A stretch of 64,000 bases of DNA from Xiphydria camelus. Lineage: Eukaryota > Arthropoda > Insecta > Hymenoptera > Xiphydriidae. The DNA lies in assembly GCA_963678675.1 (NCBI GenBank), contig OY783197.1, forward strand, positions 23,851,934 through 23,915,933. Reading direction: 5' to 3'. Below are positions 32,413 to 43,688 of this stretch, one piece after another; the first letter of the stretch is position 1; each line of letters opens with the position of its first letter. Both the position numbers and the translations under genes were made by a program. The notes below the pieces were generated by a model that worked only from the letters and a program-made list of their open reading frames with translations, did not search any database and was not told the origin of the DNA.

Positions 32413-33694
32413 GATTCATTGGTCATATTTTTACGAATAACCGCATCGGATGCCAAAACGAATCCGAGGATCGAGGCACGGCTTTCTTTCAGCCTCGAAG
32501 CAGCTCGAATAAGCGCTGGAGCGAGATTCATCGACCGGAAGGTTTCATTACGGTAATGTATCCTGTAATGTGTGTGCCGATATTATATCTATATACCACA
32601 GCTGGCGGTATGTGCAACGTGCTCCATATTAAGGAGCGTGCGAACGTTTGATTTTGCGCCGCGATGCGAGCCGCTCGCTCTGGATGCGATGCGATCGCAA
32701 CGTCATTTGTCATGTCTCGCGCGCGTGATGCGTGCTCGCGCAGAAGTAACGCGGGAGAGGCACCGCGCTTAAAAAATTAAAGCGCGGAGCGATGTTCGAC
32801 CCCGTTGAATTTTGTATACGTCGACGTAGATCGTACCCGGCCATGTAATAATACTTATTGCTTCCGACACGAGATAAGATTTCCGCGAAAAACACGGGGC
32901 GCGATAAAGTTGCTGTATGGATATTATACACGTGATTTTTCGGGTGTTTCGGCGGAAAAAAAATGTGTGCTCGTTAAAAAATAACGACCATGGCATTCGC
33001 GGGAAAATGCGCGGTCATTGGGATCGTTAACAACGCGACAGCTTATGATTTATTAACGAGTTTCACGATAAAAAGTGGATTATAGAATACAACGTGAATA
33101 ATTACGACCACTTTTTTTTCGTAATTCACTTCCACGGCGGTGAAATTTGAGAACTCCAATTTTTTTCCCTCTCATTCCGTCACATTTTACGACAAAAAAT
33201 GTTAGAAAGTCCGATACCGCCGGTGCGTTTAAGTACGGCAATTCGAATGCAGGATGTAACGTATCGTATAATGGCTTCGCCGAAATAACTTCTGTTTCAC
33301 GTGACACGACCCACGTTTCACCGTGACACAAAACTACCCGTGTAGTTACATCTACCGTTATACTTGTACGATCGAGCTTCGGCTCGGATGTCGTACCGCT
33401 TCAACGTAATTGGCGGTACAGCAAGGACTCGCGCGTCCTCGTTACGTCCCCATATATCCACGACGAAATGACACTTCTTTTTCCTAAAAATGACCGCGAG
33501 GCAGATATTTCGGAGAATTCACGGAATACGATATTTAAATTTCATCTAAAATTGCGGAGAAATCACGTAGATTCCCTCAGGGAGGTTATCCGCCACGATG
33601 AAGCAATAAACTGCAATGTTTGCGAAACGTCGGCAAATAAATAAATTTGAACGCGACTACCACCCGGAAATCAAGAGAATGATGATATTTATAA
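32413..33694. other. unique DNA of mixed composition, no gene found
   Basis: No repeats or convincing frames. It alternates CpG-rich patches with TAAT/ATTA-containing stretches. That could reflect regulatory DNA, but I have no direct evidence of function. Confidence 0.3.
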
Positions 33695-33959
33695 CCACAC
33701 CAAAGAACCGATATAATTAAATTTTACTATACTTACAATAAAAGAGCCACACATAAGGATTTTTGGATACTGCTACTATAGGCTAAAGAACAATTTTTTC
33801 TCAGAAACTAGTAAATCGTAATGTAAATTATCACGATTTAATATGTTCGAAAGAAAAATTACTCTACTACACTGTAAACACATTCTAAAGCCATCACGTG
33901 TACCTACCTCTCTCATTGTAAATACAGTAAAATTTACTGTTATCAGTTTGTCCGTGTAG
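33695..33959. mobile_element. TAAATTTTACT-family MITE, copy 3
   Basis: About 265 bp, ends CCACACCAAAG and TTTGTCCGTGTAG. AAATTTTACTATACTTACAA at the left mirrors TGTAAATACAGTAAAATTTA at the right. Interior TAAAAGAGCCACACATAAGG matches the 18.7-kb copy. Confidence 0.75.
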
Positions 33960-34735
33960 GCATAATCGTACTGACAATGGCTGCGAAAACCGAAATGTTT
34001 TGAATCTCTCAGAGAATTCGCGAAATTCCTGTGAACCGAACGAACGCAAGAAACTGTAGCAGAACTCTGATCGCGTGTCTCGCATATCGGCGCGCTGACT
34101 CATCGCGTCTATAAGGAAATGCACTCGAATATCCACCGAGATATACGTGCATGCAGCGTTTCCACGGGTTTCGCGTTATCGCCGTGCCCTGATTTCCTCG
34201 ATGTATCAAACGCACGCCGAGTGTAGCGTGTCTAACGCTGGAGGCGAACATTATTCTTCCCGGTTGAGAAACGTATGATTATGCCAGGTGATAATGGCAC
34301 TTAATATTACCTCCGGGACGTATAAAATCGCGTGATTTATAAGCTGGCATCAATGGCAAACACACGTAAGGCCATTAATTACGTTACACGCTCGTGCTCA
34401 TGCCGATGGGCAGCGGACAGAAATAGTTGTGGACTGAGGTACGTATAGGCAAGTCGTGTATTGCGGTCTCGATAAATTACATCGCCGCTACTCTTCAGCA
34501 TTCGGTAAGAGCGAGCGCGGCTTTCTAAGAATTATATACGTCATTATTATCGCGCGATCGTTATCGCGCACGCTACGTACGCCGAAATTGACCATCAGCG
34601 GCGAAGCACTTGCATGCGAAAGGCCCGCGCTACGGGGAATTCCGCAAAATCTCGACTAATTAGAAACTCGATACGGCGAGCTCGAGGAAAAAATGCACTG
34701 ATTTTCTTCGCCGAAACGCATTCGCTTTCTGGTTG
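33960..34735. other. unique CpG-containing DNA, no gene found
   Basis: Overlapping minus frames of 80 codons (33894-34136, 34009-34251) and a plus frame of 67 codons (34456-34659), none recognised. Contains GGCCATTAATTACG and CCAGGTGATAATGGC stretches reminiscent of non-coding regulatory DNA (inference only). Confidence 0.3.
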
Positions 34736-34739
34736 GATC

Positions 34740-35084
34740 CAAACTAAAAATTACTCGCAGCGCTGCAAGTCATTATTTATTTACATAAATTAAATCTTTT
34801 TTCGTATTAATGAAACATTTGTTCCTTGAAATCACCGGAGACAAATAATTAACTGTCGCGATAAACGTTCTTTTGTTTATTTGGATTGGTTAGCACAGCA
34901 AAATATCGATTTGTCATGGTAACGCATTATTTGTTACTACTGCAGAAAATCTACTGCGTTACAGTGGCAAAGAATTTTGTGGTAATAAAAGATTAAAAGA
35001 AGATTACTTATTTGCGTAAATTAAATCTGTTTTCACATATTAATTAAATATTTCTTCCTTGCAATCACATGTTTTGAGAAAAGT
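34740..35084. mobile_element. mosaic of two MITE families
   Basis: 34740-34840 and 34990-35080 both resemble the left half of the ACACAGAGAAAAAG family (ATTTACATAAATTAAATCTT; TTGCGTAAATTAAATCTGTT). 34865-34990 resembles the end of the element at 35085-35668 (TTTATTTGGATTGGTTAGCA). The result is an imperfect tandem duplication with a period of about 230-237 bp. Confidence 0.55.
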
Positions 35085-35668
35085 AATAAGTTCTCACAAC
35101 GAATGCTCATTTGTTAACCTGGATTGGGTAGCACAGCAAAATATTGATTTGTTATGGTAACGTATTATTTATTATTACTACGGAAAATCTGCGATGTTGC
35201 AGTGGTAAAGAATTTTGTTGCAGAAAAAGATTACTTTTATTTTTAGATTTACCTGTATTGAAATAAAGTATATTTCGGTCGAGTCCAATATACTTTCAAT
35301 AATAATTTCACGGGTACCTACTTTATGATTTATAAATGAACATTCTCGTAATGTGAGATACCATTCGTGATACATGGATGAGTAATAAGAAAAGATCAGA
35401 CGAGCGGAAGAGTTTTTAACATTTGGCACTTGTTGTGGGGCAATATCTTGTCAATAATGCTTCGTACGTTTCGAAATATTGGTACCCGTAACAAATATTT
35501 ATAGTCGCCGTAAGGAAAAACACGCAGTAGATCAGTTTCGTCATCGCGACAAAAATTTTCCGTCATATCAATATATAAATTCGTTATCACTAGGTTATCA
35601 CTGTGTTAACAAAACTTTTGTTGCGATGATGAAATTTATGTTACGGCCGTAAATTATTTTTCCGAGTG
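35085..35668 (-). mobile_element. long MITE family, inverted partner of 40803-41737
   Basis: In reverse complement it begins CACTCGGAAAAATAATTTAC. It then shares with 40803-41737, in order, a TTTCATCATCGCAACAAAAG block, ATATTTGTTACGGGTA, CGTACGAAGCATTATTGACA, CAAATGTTAAAAACTCTTCC and CATCCATGTATCACGA. At its far end it shares a TTTGTTAACCTGGATTGGGT block. Short peptides can be read across both copies but the frames do not stay open. It is about 350 bp shorter than the other copy. Confidence 0.7.
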
Positions 35669-35807
35669 TACCATTCCACATGACTTTAAGGAAGAAATAC
35701 TTGATTGATAGGTATACATATAAAAAAATTTAATTCGTTGAAATAAATAATTATTTGCGACCCCGTAAGTAATTTTTACCAGATCTGAATAATATTCATT
35801 GTCTGCG

Positions 35808-36082
35808 CTGTTAAAAGTTTTTAAAAGCTTTCGACACGTTTGCGAATTAAATTTACAAAACTAATTGTGAAATTTAAAAACAATTGAGAATTTATGACAC
35901 ATATTGCGATTTTACGATATTTTATTGTGATTCTACAATATTGATCGTGATTTTCCTATAGTAGGTACATTCCTCATAGAATTTGTATTTTCGCATGAAA
36001 TTGCTAGTAATTTTAACACACTTTTGTGTTTGTTAAAAGATTCCAGCACAATTTGTTAATTCAAAGCAGAAATTTTTAACAG
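35808..36082. mobile_element. CTGTTA-family MITE, copy A, 4-bp TSD TGCG
   Basis: 275 bp. Terminal inverted repeats are CTGTTAAAAGTTTTTAAAAG and (right end, mirrored) AATTTTTAACAG. Flanked by direct TGCG at 35804-35807 and 36083-36086. The interior has a series of GTGATTTT/CACAAT motifs. Copy B is at 40175-40444 in inverted orientation. A 4-bp non-TTAA target duplication is uncommon; the superfamily is not assigned. Confidence 0.85.
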
Positions 36083-36086
36083 TGCG

Positions 36087-36830
36087 CGTAGCGTTTGAGA
36101 GGAATTGAAAGGAATCGTCATCTTTTACACAATTTGTAAAATCTCTCGATCAACTCGTCTGTATGCTCACACGGGAAATTATTCATAACGAGCAAGCAAG
36201 AATTTCCCTCAATCACGGGGCACCCCGTACAAGCTCACGCGATGAGCTACGCGGCGAGCGATTCGCTCCGCGACGGAGTAAACCACCGAAACGATACAAG
36301 ACACGCGAACACTTTGCATACCTATCAGCGGCGAAAATCTCACCTTGGGCAATTAACGTTTCTGGTGGAACCCTATATAAACGGATCGCGCCTTCTCATG
36401 TCTCTTCGCGTGCTGCGACTGCTTAAAAGCCGGGTATTGGCGGCGGTTAGCGGAGCCGCCAATTTATTTGCACGTTCGCGCCATTAAGCATAATTACGGG
36501 TTGATATATTTTAATTAAGGCCGCATCGGCGCTCGGTGGCATTCGTTACCATCCTCGCGCATAATCCGATACGGCTCCTACGAGGTCGGCATCCTTATTT
36601 ACAATCGTAATTCTAACAACCCGTCGGGGAGAGAACGTTATTAAACTCATCGATTTACCGTTGTGGATGCGACTTTGCAGCGCGACGTACCTAGGCGCGC
36701 GCAACTGCCAGGCCGCAATCGTAAATTCAATTGCGAATCGACGAGAACGAGCTTTGCTTTTCCATGCGGACGTCATAGATAAGGAGACGAAGAAGTCTGT
36801 CTTGCTCCGAAGATGAATTTTATCCGAGAG
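36087..36830. other. CpG-rich block, no gene found
   Basis: Two overlapping plus frames (36163-36426, 36242-36487) and a minus frame (36546-36776), no domain. A CCTATATAAACGG stretch at about 36371 is TATA-like but unsupported. Confidence 0.35.
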
Positions 36831-37430
36831 TGATAAATGAGCGAATGGTATGAGAATATGGAAAAAAAATGGTTTGGTGTAACATTATTTAAGTAACCGT
36901 AACAAACATTTGAATTGAAATAGTGATAACAGTACAATTTGTTATCGTAATTTGTTATCAAATCAATTTGTCACGGTAACGAAAGAGTAAGGAAGAGAAG
37001 CTATGATTTTCATTGTAACCAAAAGGAAATCTGTAAAAAAATGTTCATTCTTGCAGCAAACCATTTTTGTTACCGCAACAAAAAAACTCTGCTGTAATAA
37101 TTGATTTTCGATGTTCTTCCCGAGATAAAATTTGTTTTCTTTTTCCCCTGAAGGCGTAAACGAATAACGCAGAGAAGAATTTTCGAATTACATTACAGAA
37201 GGACCTTCAAATTTTCATCGTGGCCTGTGTTCGTCGTCGATAAACCATTTTTGTTACGGTAACAAAAAGAGCTGCTTTGATAGTTGATTTTCGAAGTTCT
37301 TATTAAGCCAAAATTAATTATTTTTCCGCGAAGAAGTGAAAAAATAATGCCAGGAGTAATTTTCGAATCACGTCACACAGAAGGACCCTCAAATATTCAA
37401 TGTCGCCCGAGTTCCTCGTCGACGAAGGCG
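36831..37430. repeat. AT-rich direct repeat, about 184-bp period
   Basis: AAACCATTTTTGTTAC at 37058 recurs at 37242. Both copies continue through TTGATTTTCGA, a GAATTTTCGAAT-like block and ACAGAAGGACC(T/C)TCAAA. The copies are clearly diverged. 36880-36985 has mirrored GTTATCGTAA/TTACGATAAC-like motifs suggesting an older MITE. Confidence 0.6.
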
Positions 37431-38530
37431 CCGCCGAGACGTCGCGTCGGCGCGGTCGCGATCGACAAACACGAATGACCGATCGAGACGCGAGAGCGTC
37501 CCTGGGAATCGGCCGAGGAGTCGTCTCGAATCGTCATTAAGAGGCGGCTTACGGATGACAGCCGGACGATCGCGTCGCGAGAGACAGTCGATAAATACCG
37601 TTCGAATTATTCGACGAGTAAAAAGGCCGGCCATAACTCATAGCTGCCCCCGAGACAAAGAGCCACTGGACGCGATCCGAGCGCGGACGAAGACGTATCA
37701 CTATTGTCCGGCGCGGGACACAAGCAGATATTTAGATTCCCATGAAGACGAGACGGCAGTTGCCGTCGCCTTGTTAGCCGCGCGCGGCGATCGAATGCCG
37801 AGCGTATATAATATAAATACGTCAATGCCTCAGCGTGCGATATAGCGTCGTCCCGAACTGAGACGTTAACCCTTTATTCTGGTCGTCATTTCTTTCCGCG
37901 GTATAGCTGCTCGCGATGGAATCTTTTTACCGGTTGTTCGGTCTTCCGTACGTGACAATCGACGTCCGATTCGATAGAGATTACAGTTTCGAATAGCTGA
38001 ATCGATCCATCCAGGTGCAAATATCTTGTATGGATTATAATATCGCACACATCCCGAAGAAAAGTGTAATATAAGTCAAAATTTGTCTCTTCGGTTTTCT
38101 CGCGAAATGAATACCAAGTCTAGTAGGCTTGCCTCGTAGAAAACTGTAACGAAGTCAGTTTTACTATAATAGTAAATGCGATCATCCATCGCTTTCTATC
38201 TTATTGCTTCATTGGGAACTGCAAGAATGTATTTTAGGAAAACATAACATTTAAAATTTATTGTATTAACTGAAGCTCAACTCCATTAAGGCGAATTTTT
38301 TTTAATATAGTAAAAAATGTACTCGCGTGATGTCTTGCTCCACTAAATTATAATATGAAATTTTGATGAAATTTATAGTGTTCAAATATACATTACCATC
38401 GACAAAGTTATTTTATTGTAATTGGGTCGTATATATTTCACATATTGATTAAAAATCATAAAATCTCTATGAATGATATACACTTTATATATAATTAAAT
38501 ACCAAATATTTTCACCCTGACATACATTTC
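37431..38530. other. CpG-rich block then AT-rich spacer, no gene found
   Basis: 37431-38050 is CpG-rich with overlapping frames on both strands (37555-37845 plus, 37389-37634 minus). 38050-38530 is AT-rich and I see nothing in it. Confidence 0.35.
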
Positions 38531-40043
38531 GCGTCACCATTTTCCCTCGCAGTCGAAATAAAATCTCAAAAAGTCAACGCCGATGCCGATTCTCCGTTTC
38601 CTCGACGACGCAAACCGAAACGAAAACCACTCGCGCACACGCGTCACCGTCGAGCGTCGCGCGGCGCGCAGCTGCGGCGGCACCGCGATCTCGCGGTGAT
38701 TTATTTCGCGCCGCTTATCTGCCGCGCGTCGCGCGCCGCGAAAGCGGTGCAATTAATGCCGGACAAATTGCAGCCGAGGAAAAGCGATATTCCGCGCGCC
38801 GCATAGATAATGCCGCGCGGCGGCGCGAAAACGAGAAATCCGCGTGGGCATACACCGCGCCGCGCGAAAAGGTCACCGGGCCCCGTTCTCTCGCTCGTCA
38901 TTAGAAACAGCGTGTATAGCGGCAGGCGCGTCGTCGTAAATTATCGGCCGTGCGAACGGAATCGCGCGGCTCTGCGGGCGTCCGCGCTTCGAAACGTCGT
39001 TTGTCTCCGCTCGCGGAGGTGTGCCGCGCGCGATGCGATCATCGTTGCGGCGCACACGGTATATAAGTAGGAAGCGCGGAGTTTCTCGCCTTTCTTCTCA
39101 CGGGACAAGGGGATCGTGGCTCGTTCTCTTTTCACCCGTAACACATCGCATCGAACTCGAGCCACGGCGATGCGATGATTCATCGCCTTCACCTGTTTCA
39201 CTCTCGAAGCGCTGTATACGCTCGCACCTGACTTCCATACGCTCCGCTATTGACGAGCCGAGATTCCCGGTGGTCCGACCGGTGGGCGCGCGAGGGAGCG
39301 GCGACACCGCGAGATAACGGAGGGCGGCCGCGAGTCGATATTAAAAGTTTGATGGCTCCGAAAGAGTGGCCCCGCTACGGAGATACGGCGTAAGCGAGTA
39401 ATGCAATTAATCCGAGCGATACGGCCGGTTATCTTTATTGCTTATCGGGGAATACAATAAATTAGATATAACGGACCGTCGATCGTAAACGCGCGACGTC
39501 GGGTATACGCGGCTATATACACGCGCGTAATCCTCGCTCGTCTCGCGCGCCGCGCGTCTGACTCGAGCGCGTGGGTAGGTACGGCCGCTAATTCGCCGAT
39601 GGGACGCTCAACGTCGTGCCCGACGATCTTTCGTCGTCGTTGCGCCGGCGGAATGTCGTTAACCGCGGATACGCACGCACGCGGATAATGCCTACAATTG
39701 CGTCTGATAATGACGCGGGATCCCGGCGAAATTAAGCCGCCGCGATTTATGCGAGTCGTAAGTCGCTCGCGGATAACGCGCGCGCCGGTGCGGCCGGTTG
39801 CGTCGCTCAGTCGTGCCGCAGCCTCGTCTCCTCGCTCGCGCAGCTGCTCGCCCGTTTCCCGCTTCGCGGTGCGCTGAACCGGTCTCGGGATGAGATTCGC
39901 GCGAGAATTAGATGAAGGAATGGATCTGCGGATTTTGAAAGTATAAGATAAATCCCTACTCCGTATATTTTCTGAACAAATCTATACAAAGAATAGGGAT
40001 TTTCTCGGCACTTTCAAAATCGGAAATGGGGGAAGTCTATTAT
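38531..40043. other. CpG-rich block, no gene found
   Basis: Very high CpG. Frames of 60-98 codons overlap on both strands (for example 39021-39317 plus, 38941-39201 minus). A short mirrored pair, AGGGATTTTCTC and AATCCCTA, surrounds 39950-40005. No domain or RNA gene is found. Confidence 0.35.
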
Positions 40044-40575
40044 ACAGAGAAAAAGAATCAGTTGGACCTGATGAAAATTACTTGTGGGGTCGCAAGTAAT
40101 GATTTATTTATATCAATGAAATTATTTAATGCGTGTGAATTAGATATCTCTTTCTTACAAACATGTGGAATACACTGTGACAAATTTTTTGTTCTGAATT
40201 CACAAATTGTGTCGGAAGCTTTTAACGAACTTTGAAGTTATTGATATCTTGATTCGAAAACACAAATTCCGTAAGAAATGTACAGGAAAATCACGATGAA
40301 TATTGTAGAATCACAATAAGATATCGTAAAATCACAATATGTACCTATCGTAAGTTCCCAATTGTTTTTGAATTTCACAATTAGCTTTGTAAAAGTATTA
40401 TAATTCACAAAAATGTGTTGAAAGCTTTTCACAACTTATAACAGTACAGTATGTAATTGCATGGAAAAAATATCAAATTAATACCTATGAAAAAAGACGT
40501 CATTGATATAACTAAATAATTACTTGCGGCTCTGCGAGTAATTCTTATTATATCCGACTAATTCTTTTTCTCTGT
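40044..40575. mobile_element. ACACAGAGAAAAAG-family MITE split by another MITE
   Basis: Left end ACAGAGAAAAAGAATCAGTT, right end CTAATTCTTTTTCTCTGT. It is interrupted by the CTGTTA-family element at 40175-40444. Removing that insertion and one TSD copy leaves about 258 bp, close to the 254-bp solo copy at 8228-8481. Confidence 0.9.
40175..40444. mobile_element. CTGTTA-family MITE, copy B, 4-bp TSD TACA
   Basis: 270 bp, inverted relative to copy A at 35808-36082. Flanked by TACA at 40171-40174 and 40445-40448. Ends CTGTGACAAATTTTTTG and TTATAACAG. Interior GATTCTACAATATTCATCGT in reverse complement matches copy A. Confidence 0.85.
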
Positions 40576-40802
40576 TTATGATCTAACTCTCCTCTCGCTC
40601 CCATTGCTCCTGGTCAACACTCGCCGATCCTGACCAACTCGTAATCGATGCATGACGTTGGAAATAAGCAGCAATATCAACTCCGTACTGTCATTACTAA
40701 AGAAGTACGAGGAATCGAGATTACTGAGCACTTCCAAAATCAAAGAAGAAACATATTTGTCGTCGTCCAACTTTTTTCTCCAGTTCCTCCAATTCGAGAT
40801 AT

Positions 40803-41737
40803 CACTCAGAAAAATAATTTGCTGCAGTAACAAAAATTTCGTCATCGCAGCGAAAATTTTGTTGACATGGTGATAATAAGTTCATGCGTTGACATAACGA
40901 ACAATTTTTGTTGCAGTGACAAAAATGCTCTGCTATATAGATATATTTGTTACGGGTAATAATATTTCGGTAAACGTACGAAGCTATATTGACAAGATAT
41001 TACTTCGCAATAACCGCCAAATGTTAAAAACTCCTCCGTTCCTCTACCTACTGTTTTCTTACCCATCCATGTATTGCGAGCGATATCTGGTTAAGGATGT
41101 TGGATCACCGTGGCTATAATACTAGATAAAAATCTGAATTTTTGTACATACTCTAATTTAGTGTTAGATATATTTCATGTACGCAAAATTTCAAGGCCTC
41201 TTAACGACCATTTCAATAAAATATCAAATCGTAAACTATGACAGTTTAACACAGGTGTTATGGCAGAATTCATACTTATTGTTCGAGGTTTCAAAATGCA
41301 AGAATTGAAATACTATTTGATCATAGTAAGTAGAAAAGATACAAAGACAACATGCACCGACGGGGTCAACGATTCTTAAAAGCCCGAAAACGGAGCGGCT
41401 TAATGACCATCTCGATGAGAAATATTCAGTTGAATATGACGAAATGTCGCAAAAAACAATGAAGTTTCAGTGGACTTGAACGCTTGGCATCATTGCGCGT
41501 TCTCACAAACTATAAATATCGACCTCGGTTATATTTCAATGCCACGGAATCTAAAAACAGAAATAATCTGCTTTTTTGCAACAAAATTCTCAGCCACTGC
41601 GACATTGTATAATAGAAGGTTTCCTCTAGTAGTAAAAAATAATATATTATCGTAAAAATTGATACTTTTCCATGCTAACCAACAATCCAAATGAACAAAT
41701 AAGCGTTTGTAGTGGTAACGGATTATTTTTCTCAGCG
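40803..41737 (+). mobile_element. long MITE family, 935-bp copy
   Basis: Left end CACTCAGAAAAATAATTTGC, right end GGATTATTTTTCTCAGCG. Homologous in inverted orientation to 35085-35668 at both ends. The middle (41100-41500) is absent from the shorter copy. A 67-codon plus frame (40916-41119) overlaps the shared part and resembles a minus frame in the other copy (shared IDKIL and QMLKT), but no domain is recognised. It may be a non-autonomous element or a decayed longer parent. Confidence 0.65.
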
Positions 41738-42777
41738 CACGGCTCACCGGTCCTGACCGACGCCGCAGCGTTGTTGCCAAAAACGCGCCGAGCCGTGTCC
41801 GAGCTTTGCTATCATATCAGCTCGTTACGCGAAAGCGCAGTAGGCCAATTACCAGAGTTGCGCGCCCGGTACTCCGCATGGCAATTATCCCGCGTTTCGA
41901 CGCGCGAGTGAACTCGATTTCGCGTCGCGCGTAGGCTGCAGCCGCAGCGGCGCAAGAGGGAGCACATCGTTAATCACTCGTTACCGGTCTAAGCCATACG
42001 ATCGGCCGCGGTGCGCTAATTATCTCGCGGCGTAAAAATGAATGGTACTCGCGTTATTAATCCGAACCGAACGTGCGCGCGGGAGAGCCGTGCCCTGTAC
42101 GTGCGCGCGCGCGCAGGCACGGTGTAAATAAGTGAAATTAATTAAACATTTAGCAGTTAGTATCTACAGTAACACACCTCCGGAATACATTCCACGCAAC
42201 AACCAGTTTGTGTCGGGCCGGCCATATAATATCTTAATCTGGCGATCTTATCGCGCGCATTAACTTGGGAATATATGGAAGTGGTTTTAGTGTCACATAA
42301 ATTAAGATTAGTCAGTCGGCACTTGCCATTAACATTTGCCATTACGGCTATTAACATTAATTACAGCCGGGGCTTCCACGCTATAAAGCACGACGCCCGT
42401 ATATCTCGGCGACTCGCTGCGCGATGAGCGCTCTCTTCAAAATGGCACAACATCGGCGTTTCTCTTGCCGCGGAGCATTGTGGTACCTTGTGCGCGCGCG
42501 GAGCTTAAGGTGAACGCACGGAGAAGCTTGTCAAATTGATTGCCGTTCGCCCGGCGCGCGCGCGCGTGTGTGTGTACACACGCGTGTAGCCGAGTCGTGC
42601 TGCAGTTTACGAGCGTGCAACGTCCCACGTGACCGATACCGCGCTGCGTACGCACCGCGGGGAATATCGATACGAACAAAGAGACGCACGCGAGAAAGTC
42701 CATTGGCGCTTGGTCTTGACGCGCGAATATTTCGATCCTCTCTTTCCTTGACCAACGAAAATAAGGGGCTTCGTAGG
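41738..42777. other. CpG-rich block, no gene found
   Basis: Overlapping frames on both strands between 42437 and 42828, none recognised. 42120-42380 is lower in CpG, with several ATTAAC/TTAAT stretches; function unknown. Confidence 0.35.
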
Positions 42778-43688
42778 ATTGGAAGAATAAGAATAAGAAT
42801 AAAGATTAGCATTGTCCCGTAGCGCCATCTAATGACTCAACTATCCAGTGATTCGATCATTTAATAGTTCAAGCTTAGTTTAGTATTACTTTTAATGATA
42901 ACAACCTGGAAATGTTTAAATGGAATTTAAATACAAGAAAATGAATTAAGAACTTTTAATGTTCGCAATGTGTTGAGTGCAGCTAAAGCTTCTGTATTTG
43001 TAGTGATATAGCGAAGATGTGATCAGAAAGATCATGGGAAATGGAATTATAGAAAATATTGGTTGAGTTATTTTACTGTTAGATATATCTGTGGCAAAAT
43101 TAATGCAAATGTGTAGGAAGTTTTTATCATACACAAATGTGTATTAAAATTACGATAGATTTGTATTTCAAATATAATAGGTAAAGTTTTAAAAGATTCG
43201 TTGTAAATTTAAGAAATTAATTTATGTTAAATTTAAATAATGTTATGGTTTGTAGATTTAATAAAATTAGTTTCTTCAATTTATCGCGAAAAAGTATTGT
43301 AATTTACTACAAATGTACAGTAATTTTAAAAACCTCGTTTTGCAATATTATTACGGTTAGGTATTCGTAATTCTACAAATATTGCAATATTAAATAAATC
43401 TCTTTTGCACCTCTTTCTAATCAAGCATGAACCTGTGGTAGAACATTTATTTTATCCAAATACACTTTTGTTCAATGTGAATAAATCCCTAATCATTTCA
43501 AATAAATTTTTCTATCAGGCTCGTATTCAACTAGACCTTTTCCCTTGGTGTAATAATTTTCAGTACCCTCTGATTTGTAATTTTACAATAGATACTCTCT
43601 TGCGTATTAAAGTGCTGTAATTTTACAAACCTTTTTAACAATATAGATGGCTCTCTACTCGACAGTACTTATTCTTATTCTTCCAATT
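42778..43688. mobile_element. 911-bp AT-rich element with inverted termini
   Basis: Left terminus ATTGGAAGAATAAGAATAAG, right terminus the mirrored CTTATTCTTATTCTTCCAAT. The match resumes inward at GTAGCGCCATCTA against TAGATGGCTCTCTAC. The interior is strongly AT-rich and both sides are CpG-rich, so the boundaries coincide with sharp composition changes. No open frame longer than about 71 codons. Likely a non-autonomous transposon of unknown type. Confidence 0.7.

Noticed and set aside
36371..36383. CCTATATAAACGG as a TATA box
   Set aside because: No supporting promoter element or downstream gene; such strings are frequent here.
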